Assembly: GCA_030066555.1 (NCBI GenBank)
Contig: JASJBK010000001.1
Coordinates: 1 to 46,291, forward strand
DNA from: Halieaceae bacterium
GTDB lineage: Bacteria > Pseudomonadota > Gammaproteobacteria > Pseudomonadales > Halieaceae
DNA length: 46,291 nt
Reading direction: 5' to 3'
Numbering within the stretch: the stretch's first letter is position 1; every line of letters begins with the position of its first letter. This document shows positions 34,534-42,099 of this stretch, piece by piece. The notes below the pieces were generated by a model that saw only the letters and a list, made by a program, of their open reading frames with translations, did no database searches and had not been told where the DNA came from. The position numbers were made by a program, and so were the translations under genes.

Positions 34534-35412
34534 TCATTCACCACGCAAGCCTCTCACGTTTCTATAACGGCGCAAAGTATCGGCAATGATCGCAGCCAGA
34601 CCCAGCCACACCAGAACAAAACTGCCGAGCTGAACGGTATTGAGTGGTTCTTCAAAAATGAATATCGCCACCAGTAGCTGGCAACTGGGGCCGATATAGA
34701 AGGTCAGCCCCATGGCGGTCAGCGCCAGCCGGTGCGAGGCCGCCACGTACAGAACCAGAGGCACCGTGGTGATAACGCCGGCACCCGCCAGGAACAGGTC
34801 TACCCGGGTCCCGAAGTCGCCGAAGCTGGCGCCGCCCGACATCCACATCCAGGCCAGCGCCAGCGGCGACAGGAACGCCACCTCCATGGCCAGGCCCTCG
34901 ATGGCGCCAATATGCACCAGCTTGCGCACCAGGGTGTAGATACCAAAGGACACCGAGACACTCAGCGCCACCCAGGGCAGCCCGCCCATATCCCAGACCA
35001 GGATACTCATTCCCAGCGCTGCCAGCGCGATGGCAATTGCCTGGGCCCGGTCGATGGCTTCACGCAGCACCATAACGCCAATCGCCACGTTCACCAGCGG
35101 CAACAGAAAGTAACCGAGACTCGCCTCGGCGGCGTGATCGTGAGTCACTGACCAGACGAAGACCCCCCAGTTGCAGGCCTGCGCCGTCGCGGAGACCGCG
35201 ATGACCATAAAGGTACGCGGCGTCAGCCACTGTCCCAACGTCTCCCGCAACCGACCCAGAGCGGCGAGCAGCAGCACCAGTAGTAGCAGCGACCACAGCA
35301 CGCGGTGGGCCACAATATCGAGCGCCGGCACCTGGCCAGTCTGCACCCAGTATAGCGGCGCGAAGCCCCAGATCAGGTGGGCGGCGACCGCCGCTGCCAG
35401 TCCCGGATTCAC
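34534..35412 (-). CDS. rarD: EamA-family transporter RarD
   Basis: This ten-helix drug/metabolite-transporter superfamily protein has 292 residues. The start GLAAAVAAHLIWGFAPLYW and later LVNVAIGVMVLREAIDRAQA and LTFYIGPSCQLLVAIFIFEE are RarD signatures. The ORF track extends it to 570 residues, but the extra 278 are an out-of-frame shadow of the TSUP gene. The real start is GTG at 35412, overlapping the TSUP stop (GTGA). The substrate is unknown. Confidence 0.92.
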   Translation of the reverse strand: MNPGLAAAVAAHLIWGFAPLYWVQTGQVPALDIVAHRVLWSLLLLVLLLAALGRLRETLGQWLTPRTFMVIAVSATAQACNWGVFVWSVTHDHAAEASLGYFLLPLVNVAIGVMVLREAIDRAQAIAIALAALGMSILVWDMGGLPWVALSVSVSFGIYTLVRKLVHIGAIEGLAMEVAFLSPLALAWMWMSGGASFGDFGTRVDLFLAGAGVITTVPLVLYVAASHRLALTAMGLTFYIGPSCQLLVAIFIFEEPLNTVQLGSFVLVWLGLAAIIADTLRRYRNVRGLRGE

Positions 35413-36125
35413 GGCCACAGCACCAGGGCAATCATGCGCAGCGCCAGCAGTGACACCAGCAGGCGAAACCACAACAGGAAGTTGACCTCGGGAATGAACT
35501 GCCGCAGCCGGGTACCCAGCCAGGAGCCCAGCATCACGCCGGCGATCATGCCGCCCAGCAACAGGCCGTACTGGCTGAAGCCGAAGCCGAGCGCGGCGAA
35601 GGCCAGCACCCGCAACAGGTGATTGGCCGACATGTATACCGCGGTGTTTACCACCAGCCAGTCCCGTCGCGGGTTGCGCCGCGCCAGCACCGCGCCGCCC
35701 AGCGGCCCGGTGGCACCGACCAGCATACCGATTCCGGTCTGGTAGACCCCAAGCAGCACCAGCGGCAAATTCCCCTCGCCCCGGACAGCCGGTAATGGCG
35801 TCCAGGTCACCACCAGGATGAAGACCCCGATCAACGCAGGCAGCCAGTCCAGCTGCAATTGGGAAAACACCAGTGCGCCGGCGGCGGCGCCGATCACACC
35901 GCCCACCGCAAAGGGCAGCAGCAGGCTGCGATCGATATGACGCCAGCCGAACAGGGCCCGGGACCCATTGCTGGCCAGCTGCGTGGCAGCGTGCAGCGGC
36001 AGGATGGCAGCGGCCGGCACCAGGCCAGGCATCAGGGTAATCAGCGGCACGCCGCCGCCCATCCCGAAGACGCCGGCCACGGTAGAAGTCAGCAAGGCGA
36101 TGGGGACCAGCCAGAATTCGCTCAA
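35409..36125 (-). CDS. TSUP (TauE/SafE) family permease
   Basis: This integral membrane protein of 238 residues has about seven helices. The typical N-terminal pattern GVFGMGGGVPLITLMPG and the repeat-like GMLVGATGPLGGAVLARR place it in the TSUP family, which exports organic or inorganic anions such as sulfite or sulfoacetate. The start is TTG, overlapping the GST stop by four bases (TTGA), and its stop overlaps rarD. The three genes GST-TSUP-rarD therefore form an operon. The substrate is unknown. Confidence 0.9.
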   Translation of the reverse strand: MSEFWLVPIALLTSTVAGVFGMGGGVPLITLMPGLVPAAAILPLHAATQLASNGSRALFGWRHIDRSLLLPFAVGGVIGAAAGALVFSQLQLDWLPALIGVFILVVTWTPLPAVRGEGNLPLVLLGVYQTGIGMLVGATGPLGGAVLARRNPRRDWLVVNTAVYMSANHLLRVLAFAALGFGFSQYGLLLGGMIAGVMLGSWLGTRLRQFIPEVNFLLWFRLLVSLLALRMIALVLWP

Positions 36126-36775
36126 GTGCCCGCCTCGTCCGCCTCGACGATTTCCGGCTCGGCGCGTCCCAGTTCCACCCAGCTCTTGACGTCCGGGTCG
36201 GCAAATACGGTTGCCATATAAGCGTGCGCCGGCGCGGGCAGCTCAACCTGGTAGTTATGGAAGCGGATAGCCACCGGAACGTACATCACGTCCGCCAGTG
36301 AAAAGCCGCCGAACAGCCAGGGACCGCCATGCTCATCGAGACAGGTCGCCCACAGGCTGCAGACCCGGTCGATATCGGCCTGGAGCGCATCATCAACCGG
36401 CACGCGGCGCTGCTCTGCCCGGCAGTTCATCGGCATGCGGGCGCGCAGTTCCAGGAAGCCAGAGTGCATCTCCGCCATCATGGCACGCGCCTCGGCGCGG
36501 GCGGCGCTGTCTGCGGGCAGCAGGCGGCCGCCTGCCCAGCGCTCGTTGGCGTACTCGGCAATAGCCAGTGAATCCCACACCACCAGGCCTTCATCGCGCA
36601 GCACAGGCACCCGCCCGGTCGGCGACAGGTCGGGGATGCGTTCCGCGAACTCATCGGTGTCCAGGGGCAACCGCAGCTCTTCGAAATCCGCACCCGCCTT
36701 GCGCATAGCCAGCCAGCCGCGCAGCGACCACGATGAATAGTTCCTGTTACCGATGACAAGGACCGGTTTGCCCAC
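36122..36775 (-). CDS. Glutathione S-transferase family protein
   Basis: The protein has 217 residues. The N-terminal thioredoxin-like domain has VLVIGNRNYSSWSLRGWLAM (Ser/Asn active-site region), the cis-Pro element GRVPVLRDEGLVVWDSLAI and AIAEYANERW; the helical C-terminal domain contains WLFGGFSLADVMYVPVAIR. This combination resembles the YfcF/zeta-like bacterial GSTs. The start is GTG with GGAG upstream. It is first of an operon with TSUP and rarD. The natural substrate is unknown. Confidence 0.92.
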   Translation of the reverse strand: MGKPVLVIGNRNYSSWSLRGWLAMRKAGADFEELRLPLDTDEFAERIPDLSPTGRVPVLRDEGLVVWDSLAIAEYANERWAGGRLLPADSAARAEARAMMAEMHSGFLELRARMPMNCRAEQRRVPVDDALQADIDRVCSLWATCLDEHGGPWLFGGFSLADVMYVPVAIRFHNYQVELPAPAHAYMATVFADPDVKSWVELGRAEPEIVEADEAGT

Positions 36776-36930
36776 GGGAGTGTCTCCTCAGCTGAAAGCA
36801 GGATACGAGCACGGCGGGAGGGCTGCGCTCGGGGGCGCATAGCATACACCCTGTCTGCCATTCACGTGAGCGCGCTGACTTCAGGCAGGCGGAGGCTGTA
36901 TGGAATTCAGGTGTTGAGCTCCCTGGTGAC

Positions 36931-37050
36931 GCACGCGCAGTACCTGGTAGGTTTCCGGGACACGCTAAAAGCTTGACGTCCATGTCTCGCTCGACTGCGG
37001 CCATCCATGGCCGCAGACGGTCCCGGAAACCTACCAGGCACTCCGCGCGC
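36931..37050 (-). repeat. Structured repeat element A (inverted orientation)
   Basis: The outer arms cctggtaggtttccggga (36943-36960) and tcccggaaacctaccagg (37021-37038) are perfectly complementary, and pairing continues outward with few mismatches to about 36931/37050. Inside are an eight-base-pair hairpin (ctgcggcc/ggccgcag, 36995-37016, loop atccat) and the conserved core, here read on the minus strand from 36994 to 36961. The core ends in TTTTAGCGTGTCC. Confidence 0.85.
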
Positions 37051-37114
37051 TCTGGGGGTGCAATTCTGGATTTTCTAGCTTCGGCACTAGCAAGCCGAAT
37101 TCCAGCGCTGATAT

Positions 37115-37238
37115 GAGGGCGTGGGCTGGGCCTACCCCTCACAGGACCGTAAACGGCCATGGATGGCCGTTTCCGAGCGAGCCATGGACGGCATGCTTTT
37201 AGCGTGTCCGGTGAGGGGTAGGCCCAGTGCACGCCCTC
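37115..37238 (+). repeat. Structured repeat element B
   Basis: Outer arms are gagggcgtg (37115-37123) with cacgccctc (37230-37238), then ctgggcctacccctcac (37126-37142) with gtgaggggtaggcccag (37211-37227). The inner hairpin aaacggcc/ggccgttt (37151-37172) has loop atggat. The core CGAGCGAGCCATGGACGGC continues to AGCGTGTCC. Arm sequences differ completely from element A yet pair equally well. Confidence 0.88.
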
Positions 37239-37272
37239 CCTACGGAGCACTAATCCCGACCTGGTCCAGTGC

Positions 37273-37349
37273 CAAGCGAGACTTGGACGTCATGATGTTA
37301 GCGTGTCCGTGGAAGCCCCTTCACAGTTCGCGTCCTCGCTACGGAGCAC
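37273..37349 (+). repeat. Structured repeat element C (truncated copy)
   Basis: The core at 37273-37308 (caagcgagacttggacgtc onward to agcgtgtcc) aligns without gaps to element B. It is followed by a right flank ending in ctacggagcac, also present after element B. No complementary left arm or complete inner hairpin was found, so this copy is 5'-truncated or degenerate. Confidence 0.75.
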
Positions 37350-37369
37350 ACATGTAGAAATGCTGAATG

Positions 37370-37381
37370 GACCGAACGGTC
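37370..37381. promoter_or_regulatory. TetR-type palindrome at the end of the hydrolase gene
   Basis: gaccgaacggtc has complementary arms GACCG/CGGTC around AA and resembles operators of TetR-family regulators. It overlaps the stop codon of the downstream hydrolase and no promoter is evident, so function is doubtful. Confidence 0.25.
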
Positions 37382-38255
37382 AGTCGTTCTGCAGGAAATC
37401 CAGGCAGAGGCGGTTGAACATGGCCTCGTGCTCGACCATCACCCAGTGGCCGCATTCAGATACCAGCACCAGGCGTAATTGCTTGCAGTGTTTAGTGAAG
37501 TTGGCAATGCCGCTCTCGGGCATCATGCGCTCGTTCAATCCCCAGAAGCCCAGCACCGGACAGCGCAGGTCGGCCAGTCGTTCGCTGAGCTCGGGAATCT
37601 GCATCGAGGACATGACCTGGCCGTTCATGAGCTGCATGACCTGCATGCGCTCGTTCACGAGTTCGTCAGTGGCAAAGCGCGGGTCGTGCATCAGTCCGAA
37701 GGCGAACAGGTCTTTCATCACCTCATGGGTGACGGGCTCGCCTGAACCGTAAACCTGGAAGAGCTTCTGCATGCCCGGCATCTGGCCGTACTCCTCCATG
37801 GTGCTGAGGCCGCCAGGCGCCATCAGGATCAGCTTCTCCACCAGCGCCGGTCGCGCCAGCGCCAGGCCGATGGCGATCGCGCCGCCCAGTGAATTTCCCA
37901 CCACCGTGCACTTGTCGACGCCAATGGCATCGAGCGTCTGCGCTACGCAATCGACGAAGAAGTCGAGGGTATAGGTTTCATTCTCGGGCTTGTCGGAGAA
38001 ACCAAAACCGACGATGTCGAGCACAATGGACCGGTAGCCACTAGCTGCGATGTGTGGGTAATTCCCCTTGAAATTGCTATGACCGCTGGCGCCGGGGCCG
38101 GAGCCGTGCAGCCACAATACCGCCGGCCCCTCACCACAGTCGAGGTAGTGCATGCTGTAGCCGTTAACACAGGCGGCGTAGCGGTGCTCGGGAAGCGAGC
38201 CATTCAGCTGTGGTTCACTCCCCTTCCAGGGCGCGGCGCCGGTTCCAGGCGTCAC
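37380..38255 (-). CDS. Alpha/beta hydrolase, meta-cleavage product hydrolase (HsaD/BphD-like)
   Basis: This C-C bond hydrolase has 291 residues, exactly the length of HsaD. The oxyanion region is LWLHGSGPGASGHSNF near residue 48, the nucleophile elbow VGNSLGGAIAIG gives Ser122, LMAPGGLS follows, and the catalytic His270 is in SECGHWVMVE. The position of the acid, normally Asp in WGxxDRxxP, reads WGLNERMMP, so Glu242 may replace it. The start is GTG overlapping the upstream hydroxylase stop (GTGA), showing an operon. Members of this family open ring-fission products of biphenyl, aromatic acids or steroids; the real substrate is not known. Confidence 0.88.
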   Translation of the reverse strand: MTPGTGAAPWKGSEPQLNGSLPEHRYAACVNGYSMHYLDCGEGPAVLWLHGSGPGASGHSNFKGNYPHIAASGYRSIVLDIVGFGFSDKPENETYTLDFFVDCVAQTLDAIGVDKCTVVGNSLGGAIAIGLALARPALVEKLILMAPGGLSTMEEYGQMPGMQKLFQVYGSGEPVTHEVMKDLFAFGLMHDPRFATDELVNERMQVMQLMNGQVMSSMQIPELSERLADLRCPVLGFWGLNERMMPESGIANFTKHCKQLRLVLVSECGHWVMVEHEAMFNRLCLDFLQND

Positions 38256-39469
38256 AGACCGAGATCGGTGTTGTTTTCGCCGAGCAGCACGCCGCCCATA
38301 TTCACCGCGAAGGGCGTGGAGTGGTTGGCCACATGGGCCTGGCTGGCGAGGATATCCAGGTGGTTTGCCAGCACCTCGCTGCCGTTGCGGATACCGCTGG
38401 AACCTACTGCCTTGAGCATGCGTCCGGACAGGTCGACGCAGCGGTCGGCAACAATCGCGGAATCATAACGGTAACGCACCCGGTCCTCGATGGGGATCGC
38501 TTCGCCCTCTCGGGTGCAGTCCATCATCTGGTCAAAGTTGCGATACATCACCAGCTTCATCTGCTCGAGTTCTGAGCGCACTTCGGCGGCGAGACGTCGC
38601 GCAAAGGGGTCATCGCGCATCGGCACCGGGCCGGCGACGCGGGTTTTGGCGACGTCCTGGTAGGCATCGAGCTGGCCCTCGAGGGCGCCCAGTGAGGCGG
38701 TGCACACTGCCCGCACAAATACCTGCATGAAAGGCATGCGGTAGAGCGGCGCAGTATTGACCGCGTTGCCCGGGTTGTCGCAGTTGAAGCCGTCCACCAC
38801 CTTATGGGTGCGGTGCTCGGGCACAAACACATCTTCCATCACCACGTCGTGGCTGCCGGTGCCCTGCAGGCCGACTACGTCCCAGTTGTCGACAATCTCG
38901 TAGTCCTCGATCGGCACCAGGAACGTGCGGTAGTTCTTCATATCGAAGGGAGCCTCTTCCGTGGGCACCACCGCACCGACGAACACCCACTTGCAGTGCT
39001 CACAACCGCTGGAGAAGCTCCAGCGCCCGCTGAGCTTGAAGCCACCTTCCACCGGGGTCACCTTGCCCACCGGCGCATACGAAGAGGAAATCAGGACCTC
39101 AGGGTCTTCACCCCAGACGTCCTCGGCGGCCTGCGCATCAAACAGGGCAATCTGCCAGTTGTGCACGCCCACCACGCCCAGCACCCAGGCACTGGACATG
39201 CACACCTTCGCTATCTCCAGGCCCACCGCATAGAACACCTGTGGATCCATGGCGTAGCCACCGTACTGCTCGGGTTGCAGAATCTTGAAGAAGCCGGCGT
39301 CGTGGAAGTCGCGGATGGTCTCATCGGGTACCCGGCGCTCGGCCTTGCACTGCGCCCTCCTCTGCTCCAGTACCGGCTGCAGCTCACGCGCTGCTGCCAA
39401 CAGAGCCTCAGCCCGGGGGGATCCCATGCTGTAGGGGCTTGCGGGGCCGATCTTGGCATGTGCGGTCAT
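38252..39469 (-). CDS. Flavin-dependent monooxygenase oxygenase subunit, HsaA-like (acyl-CoA dehydrogenase fold)
   Basis: The protein has 405 residues and the acyl-CoA dehydrogenase fold of two-component hydroxylases. ETIRDFHDAGFFKILQPEQY near residue 50, CMSSAWVLGVVGVHNWQIAL near residue 88, GRWSFSSGCEHCKWVFVGA near residue 145, and GTGSHDVVMEDVFVPEHRTH near residue 200 are features shared with HsaA, the 3-HSA hydroxylase of steroid ring degradation. It needs a partner flavin reductase, which is not in the window. I use ATG 39469 with GGAG nine bases upstream; the track start is GTG 39484. It is translationally coupled to the HsaD-like gene. Confidence 0.88.
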   Translation of the reverse strand: MTAHAKIGPASPYSMGSPRAEALLAAARELQPVLEQRRAQCKAERRVPDETIRDFHDAGFFKILQPEQYGGYAMDPQVFYAVGLEIAKVCMSSAWVLGVVGVHNWQIALFDAQAAEDVWGEDPEVLISSSYAPVGKVTPVEGGFKLSGRWSFSSGCEHCKWVFVGAVVPTEEAPFDMKNYRTFLVPIEDYEIVDNWDVVGLQGTGSHDVVMEDVFVPEHRTHKVVDGFNCDNPGNAVNTAPLYRMPFMQVFVRAVCTASLGALEGQLDAYQDVAKTRVAGPVPMRDDPFARRLAAEVRSELEQMKLVMYRNFDQMMDCTREGEAIPIEDRVRYRYDSAIVADRCVDLSGRMLKAVGSSGIRNGSEVLANHLDILASQAHVANHSTPFAVNMGGVLLGENNTDLGL

Positions 39470-39540
39470 GACGAAACTCTCCACGGTTAACTCTTACGGT
39501 CCAATTACACCCGGGGCCCGACAAGGGCGCATCACTCGTT

Positions 39541-39608
39541 TGGGCTATTTTTATATTTATCAATATTTTCAATGAGTTAAGAATATTTATTGAAGTGCAT
39601 TATCGAAT
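39541..39608 (-). promoter_or_regulatory. AT-rich promoter region upstream of the HsaA-like gene
   Basis: The spacer is strikingly AT-rich in a GC-rich context. On the minus strand it contains TTGAAA and TTGATA as possible -35 elements and several A/T-rich -10-like hexamers. It separates the SDR gene from the hydroxylase-hydrolase pair and most likely holds the promoter of the latter. Confidence 0.45.
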
Positions 39609-39619
39609 TTGCAGCCGCT

Positions 39620-40483
39620 CTACTCGACCACCGCCTCACCGTAGCGCGTGGGCTCACCGAAAAATGCCCGGTGTGACGGCGGCTGGCGTCCGTCGACATC
39701 CTGGACCCCGTAGTGCTGGGCCAGCTCTGCACCAATAAAGACCTGGCCGGATTTCTCCATGAGCTGTGCGTCCCTGGCGAGGGCATCGATAATGCGGCCG
39801 GTGAATTCGGGAGTCTCCGCGGTGGCCGCCATTTCGCTGTAGAGCTCGGGCTGGGCATCGAACACCGCCCGGGTGCGCTCGGTCAGCAGTAATCCCATCC
39901 ACAGGGAGACTACCGCCACACCAAAGGGCCTGAAATCATGGGCCATGTCGTGGGCCATCTTGTCGATGGCGGCCTTGCCGGCGCCGTAGGCCGGTCCGTG
40001 CATGTAGATGCGCCCACCAAACGACGAGGTGTTGACCACCAGGCCGGCCCCGGCAGCCAGCAACAGCGGCGCCGCGTACCAACTGGCAACGTAGTGCGAC
40101 CGCAGCCCCACATCGAACAGGCAGGCCTGATCCAGCGGCTTTTCCCAGAATGGCCCGCTGTCGGTAATCGAGGCGGGTAGCGCCGTGGCATTGTTGACCA
40201 GGATATCCAGCCGGCCCTGTTCATCCCGCACTTGCGCGAACAACGCAGCCACCTGGGTATCGTCCGCATGATCGCAATGCACGGCGATGCCTGTACCACC
40301 GGCGGCGGTGACTGCATCGGCCGTGACCTGCACGCTGCCCGGCAGCGTTGCCTCGCCGTCGACGCGGGTGCGGCCGGTCACATAGACAGTTGCCCCGGTC
40401 GCACCGAGGGCGCAGGCAATGCCCTTGCCCGCGCCGCGGCTGGCACCGGTAACCACCACGACCCTGTCCTGCGCCAAACCCAT
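39620..40483 (-). CDS. Short-chain dehydrogenase/reductase (SDR)
   Basis: This SDR of 287 residues has the cofactor motif VVVTGASRGAGKGIACALG at the N-terminus, LVNNAT near residue 95, the Ser in VVNTSSFGGRIYMHGPAYGAGKAA with the catalytic YxxxK, and a C-terminal extension mentioning the family segment GQVFIGAELAQHYGVQDVDG. It resembles DHRS1-like SDRs. The start is ATG with GGAGGGG upstream. It is upstream of, and co-directional with, the HsaA-HsaD-like pair, but separated by an AT-rich promoter region. The substrate is unknown. Confidence 0.88.
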   Translation of the reverse strand: MGLAQDRVVVVTGASRGAGKGIACALGATGATVYVTGRTRVDGEATLPGSVQVTADAVTAAGGTGIAVHCDHADDTQVAALFAQVRDEQGRLDILVNNATALPASITDSGPFWEKPLDQACLFDVGLRSHYVASWYAAPLLLAAGAGLVVNTSSFGGRIYMHGPAYGAGKAAIDKMAHDMAHDFRPFGVAVVSLWMGLLLTERTRAVFDAQPELYSEMAATAETPEFTGRIIDALARDAQLMEKSGQVFIGAELAQHYGVQDVDGRQPPSHRAFFGEPTRYGEAVVE

Positions 40484-40582
40484 GGCATTCCCCTCCCGGA
40501 GTGAATTGTTCTAGTATCCGCACTCGTCGCAACGGGTGGAAGGCCCGTACCCCAGCGACCCGCTACTGGTTTGGATATCTGC

Positions 40583-41509
40583 ATGATCAAGGTCCTGGTC
40601 CTGTCCCAACACGCTGAGCGCTACCGTGAACTGATTGAAGACGTGGGGCTGCGAGGCGCCGAGCTGCACTATGCCCTCGACCTCGAGCAGGCGCTGCCGG
40701 TAGCAGCCGGCTGTGAAGTGCTGTTCGGTGCGCCCGACCTGCTGGCCAGCGCACTGCCTCACTGTCCGGACCTGAAGTGGGCACAGTCTAGCTGGGCCGG
40801 CATCACCCCGCTGCTCGAGGCAGAGCGACGGGATTATCTGCTGACCGGTGTGAAGGGCATTTTCGGTGCGCCCATGACCGAGTATGTGCTCGGCTGGTTA
40901 TTGGCGCTGGAGCGGCAGATTCCGCAGCGCTTTGCCGCCACGAGCTGGGATGACAGCCGCGACGGCCATGTGGCCGGCAAGGCGATCGGCATCATGGGTA
41001 CCGGTTCGATCGGCGCACACCTGGCACAGCAGTGCCGTCAGATGGGACTGTCCACCCGCGGCCTCAATTCCGACGGGCGCCCGGTGGACGGCTTCGAGCA
41101 GTGCTGGGTAACGGACCAGCGCCTGGAATTTGCTAACGGACTCGACTACCTGGTAGCCCTGCTTCCACACACTGCCGACACCGACGGCCTGGTAGACGCT
41201 GCACTGCTGCAACAACTGGCGCCGGGGGCGATATTCATCAACGGCGGCCGCGGCAACGCCGTCGACGTGGACGCCCTGCTCGCCGCCCTGGCGTCGGGCG
41301 CCCTGCGCCACGCGGTGCTGGATGTACTCCCGGAGGAACCGCTGCCGGACAACGATCCACTGTGGTCAGTCACCGGATTGTCGATTACCAGCCATACGGC
41401 GGCACCGACACCGGGCCGGGCCATTGTCGAGATATTTACCGAGAATTTTCGCCGCTACGTCGAGGGGCAGCCTCTCAACTACCCCATCGACTTCGAGCGC
41501 GGCTACTGA
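40583..41509 (+). CDS. D-isomer-specific 2-hydroxyacid dehydrogenase
   Basis: This NAD(P)-dependent oxidoreductase has 308 residues. The Rossmann motif GIMGTGSIGAHLAQQCRQMG is near residue 138, LPHTADTDGLVD near residue 195, the substrate-binding Arg in INGGRGNAVDVDAL, the catalytic Glu in LPEEPLPDNDPLW, and the catalytic His in ITSHTAAPT. It resembles the glyoxylate/hydroxypyruvate reductase A (GhrA) branch. I start at ATG 40583 (MIKVLVLSQHAERY) instead of the TTG at 40571. It converges with the macro-domain gene, six bases apart. Confidence 0.9.
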   Translation: MIKVLVLSQHAERYRELIEDVGLRGAELHYALDLEQALPVAAGCEVLFGAPDLLASALPHCPDLKWAQSSWAGITPLLEAERRDYLLTGVKGIFGAPMTEYVLGWLLALERQIPQRFAATSWDDSRDGHVAGKAIGIMGTGSIGAHLAQQCRQMGLSTRGLNSDGRPVDGFEQCWVTDQRLEFANGLDYLVALLPHTADTDGLVDAALLQQLAPGAIFINGGRGNAVDVDALLAALASGALRHAVLDVLPEEPLPDNDPLWSVTGLSITSHTAAPTPGRAIVEIFTENFRRYVEGQPLNYPIDFERGY

Positions 41510-41515
41510 GCGGGA

Positions 41516-42007
41516 TTAAAGGCCAGGCTCCTCCGCCTGTTCACCGGCTGCATAGGTCGTATAGATGTAGACCGGTATACCCAGGTCGCCGAGACGATTC
41601 TCCACCAGCGGCTTGACGTCGGACCAGTCGAGGCCGCCAACACCGGTGGCGAGGCGCGGCAGCGCCAGCGAAGTGAAGCCTTCCTTTGCCACCATCTTGG
41701 CCAGCGCGCGCAGTGAGTCATTGACCGCCTTGGTGGTGGCCTTGCCGGGCTTGCTGCCGTGACCGTGGCCGCCCTCCTGGGTGAGCAGGTTGACGATACG
41801 CACATTTCCGGCGCCGCCCCACATCCAGGCCTCACCGGGCTTGGGGTGGTTGACGTGACACCAGTGATGGTAATCCTTGTGCATGGATGGGTAGCGCTCG
41901 TGCAGCGACAGCGCCAGTCCCTGGTTCATCGGATCGTTTGCAGCCACACCGTGAGCGACGGCGTGGGCTTTGCTCAGCAGGATATCGCCACTGACTTCAT
42001 ACAACAT
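41516..42007 (-). CDS. Macro-domain protein (ADP-ribose-binding/hydrolase)
   Basis: This single-domain protein has 163 residues. The N-terminal VSGDILLSKAHAVAHGVAAN corresponds to the macro strand-loop that holds ADP-ribose, and ALPRLATGVGGLDWSDVKPL is the second ADP-ribose loop. Such proteins remove or bind ADP-ribose or O-acetyl-ADP-ribose; the ATGVGGLDW motif is shared with DarG/TARG1-type macrodomains. No DarT-like toxin gene is next to it. AAGGA precedes the ATG. It could be a housekeeping hydrolase or part of a defence pathway, which context does not settle. Confidence 0.88.
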   Translation of the reverse strand: MLYEVSGDILLSKAHAVAHGVAANDPMNQGLALSLHERYPSMHKDYHHWCHVNHPKPGEAWMWGGAGNVRIVNLLTQEGGHGHGSKPGKATTKAVNDSLRALAKMVAKEGFTSLALPRLATGVGGLDWSDVKPLVENRLGDLGIPVYIYTTYAAGEQAEEPGL

Positions 42008-42099
42008 TTACTGAGTCCTTGTGTTGTGATTGATAAGGCTATGGTAGGCAATTCGCGCCGCCGGAAACTTGATCCAGAGCAGTCGAGTGGCAGACTTCC

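Larger units (their letters stand above)
36776..37379. other. Gene-free region containing structured repeats
   Basis: This is the only stretch longer than 300 bases without a credible gene. ORFs listed here (for example 36747-37250 minus, 37121-37357 plus, 37303-37752 plus) are read through palindromes and show no protein-like conservation. The region holds three related repeat elements (separate entries), a small hairpin ttcggc/gccgaa (37080-37099), and two copies of ctacggagcac (37240-37250, 37339-37349). Confidence 0.8.

Noticed and set aside
34534-36246. 570-residue ORF as one protein
   Set aside because: Only its last 292 residues are RarD. The first part is an out-of-frame translation of the TSUP and GST genes; GTG 35412 is the proper start.
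36747-37357. ORFs through the structured repeats
   Set aside because: Their peptides (for example MDGMLLACP, MDVKLLACP) are just translations of the repeat cores; no start signals or protein family.
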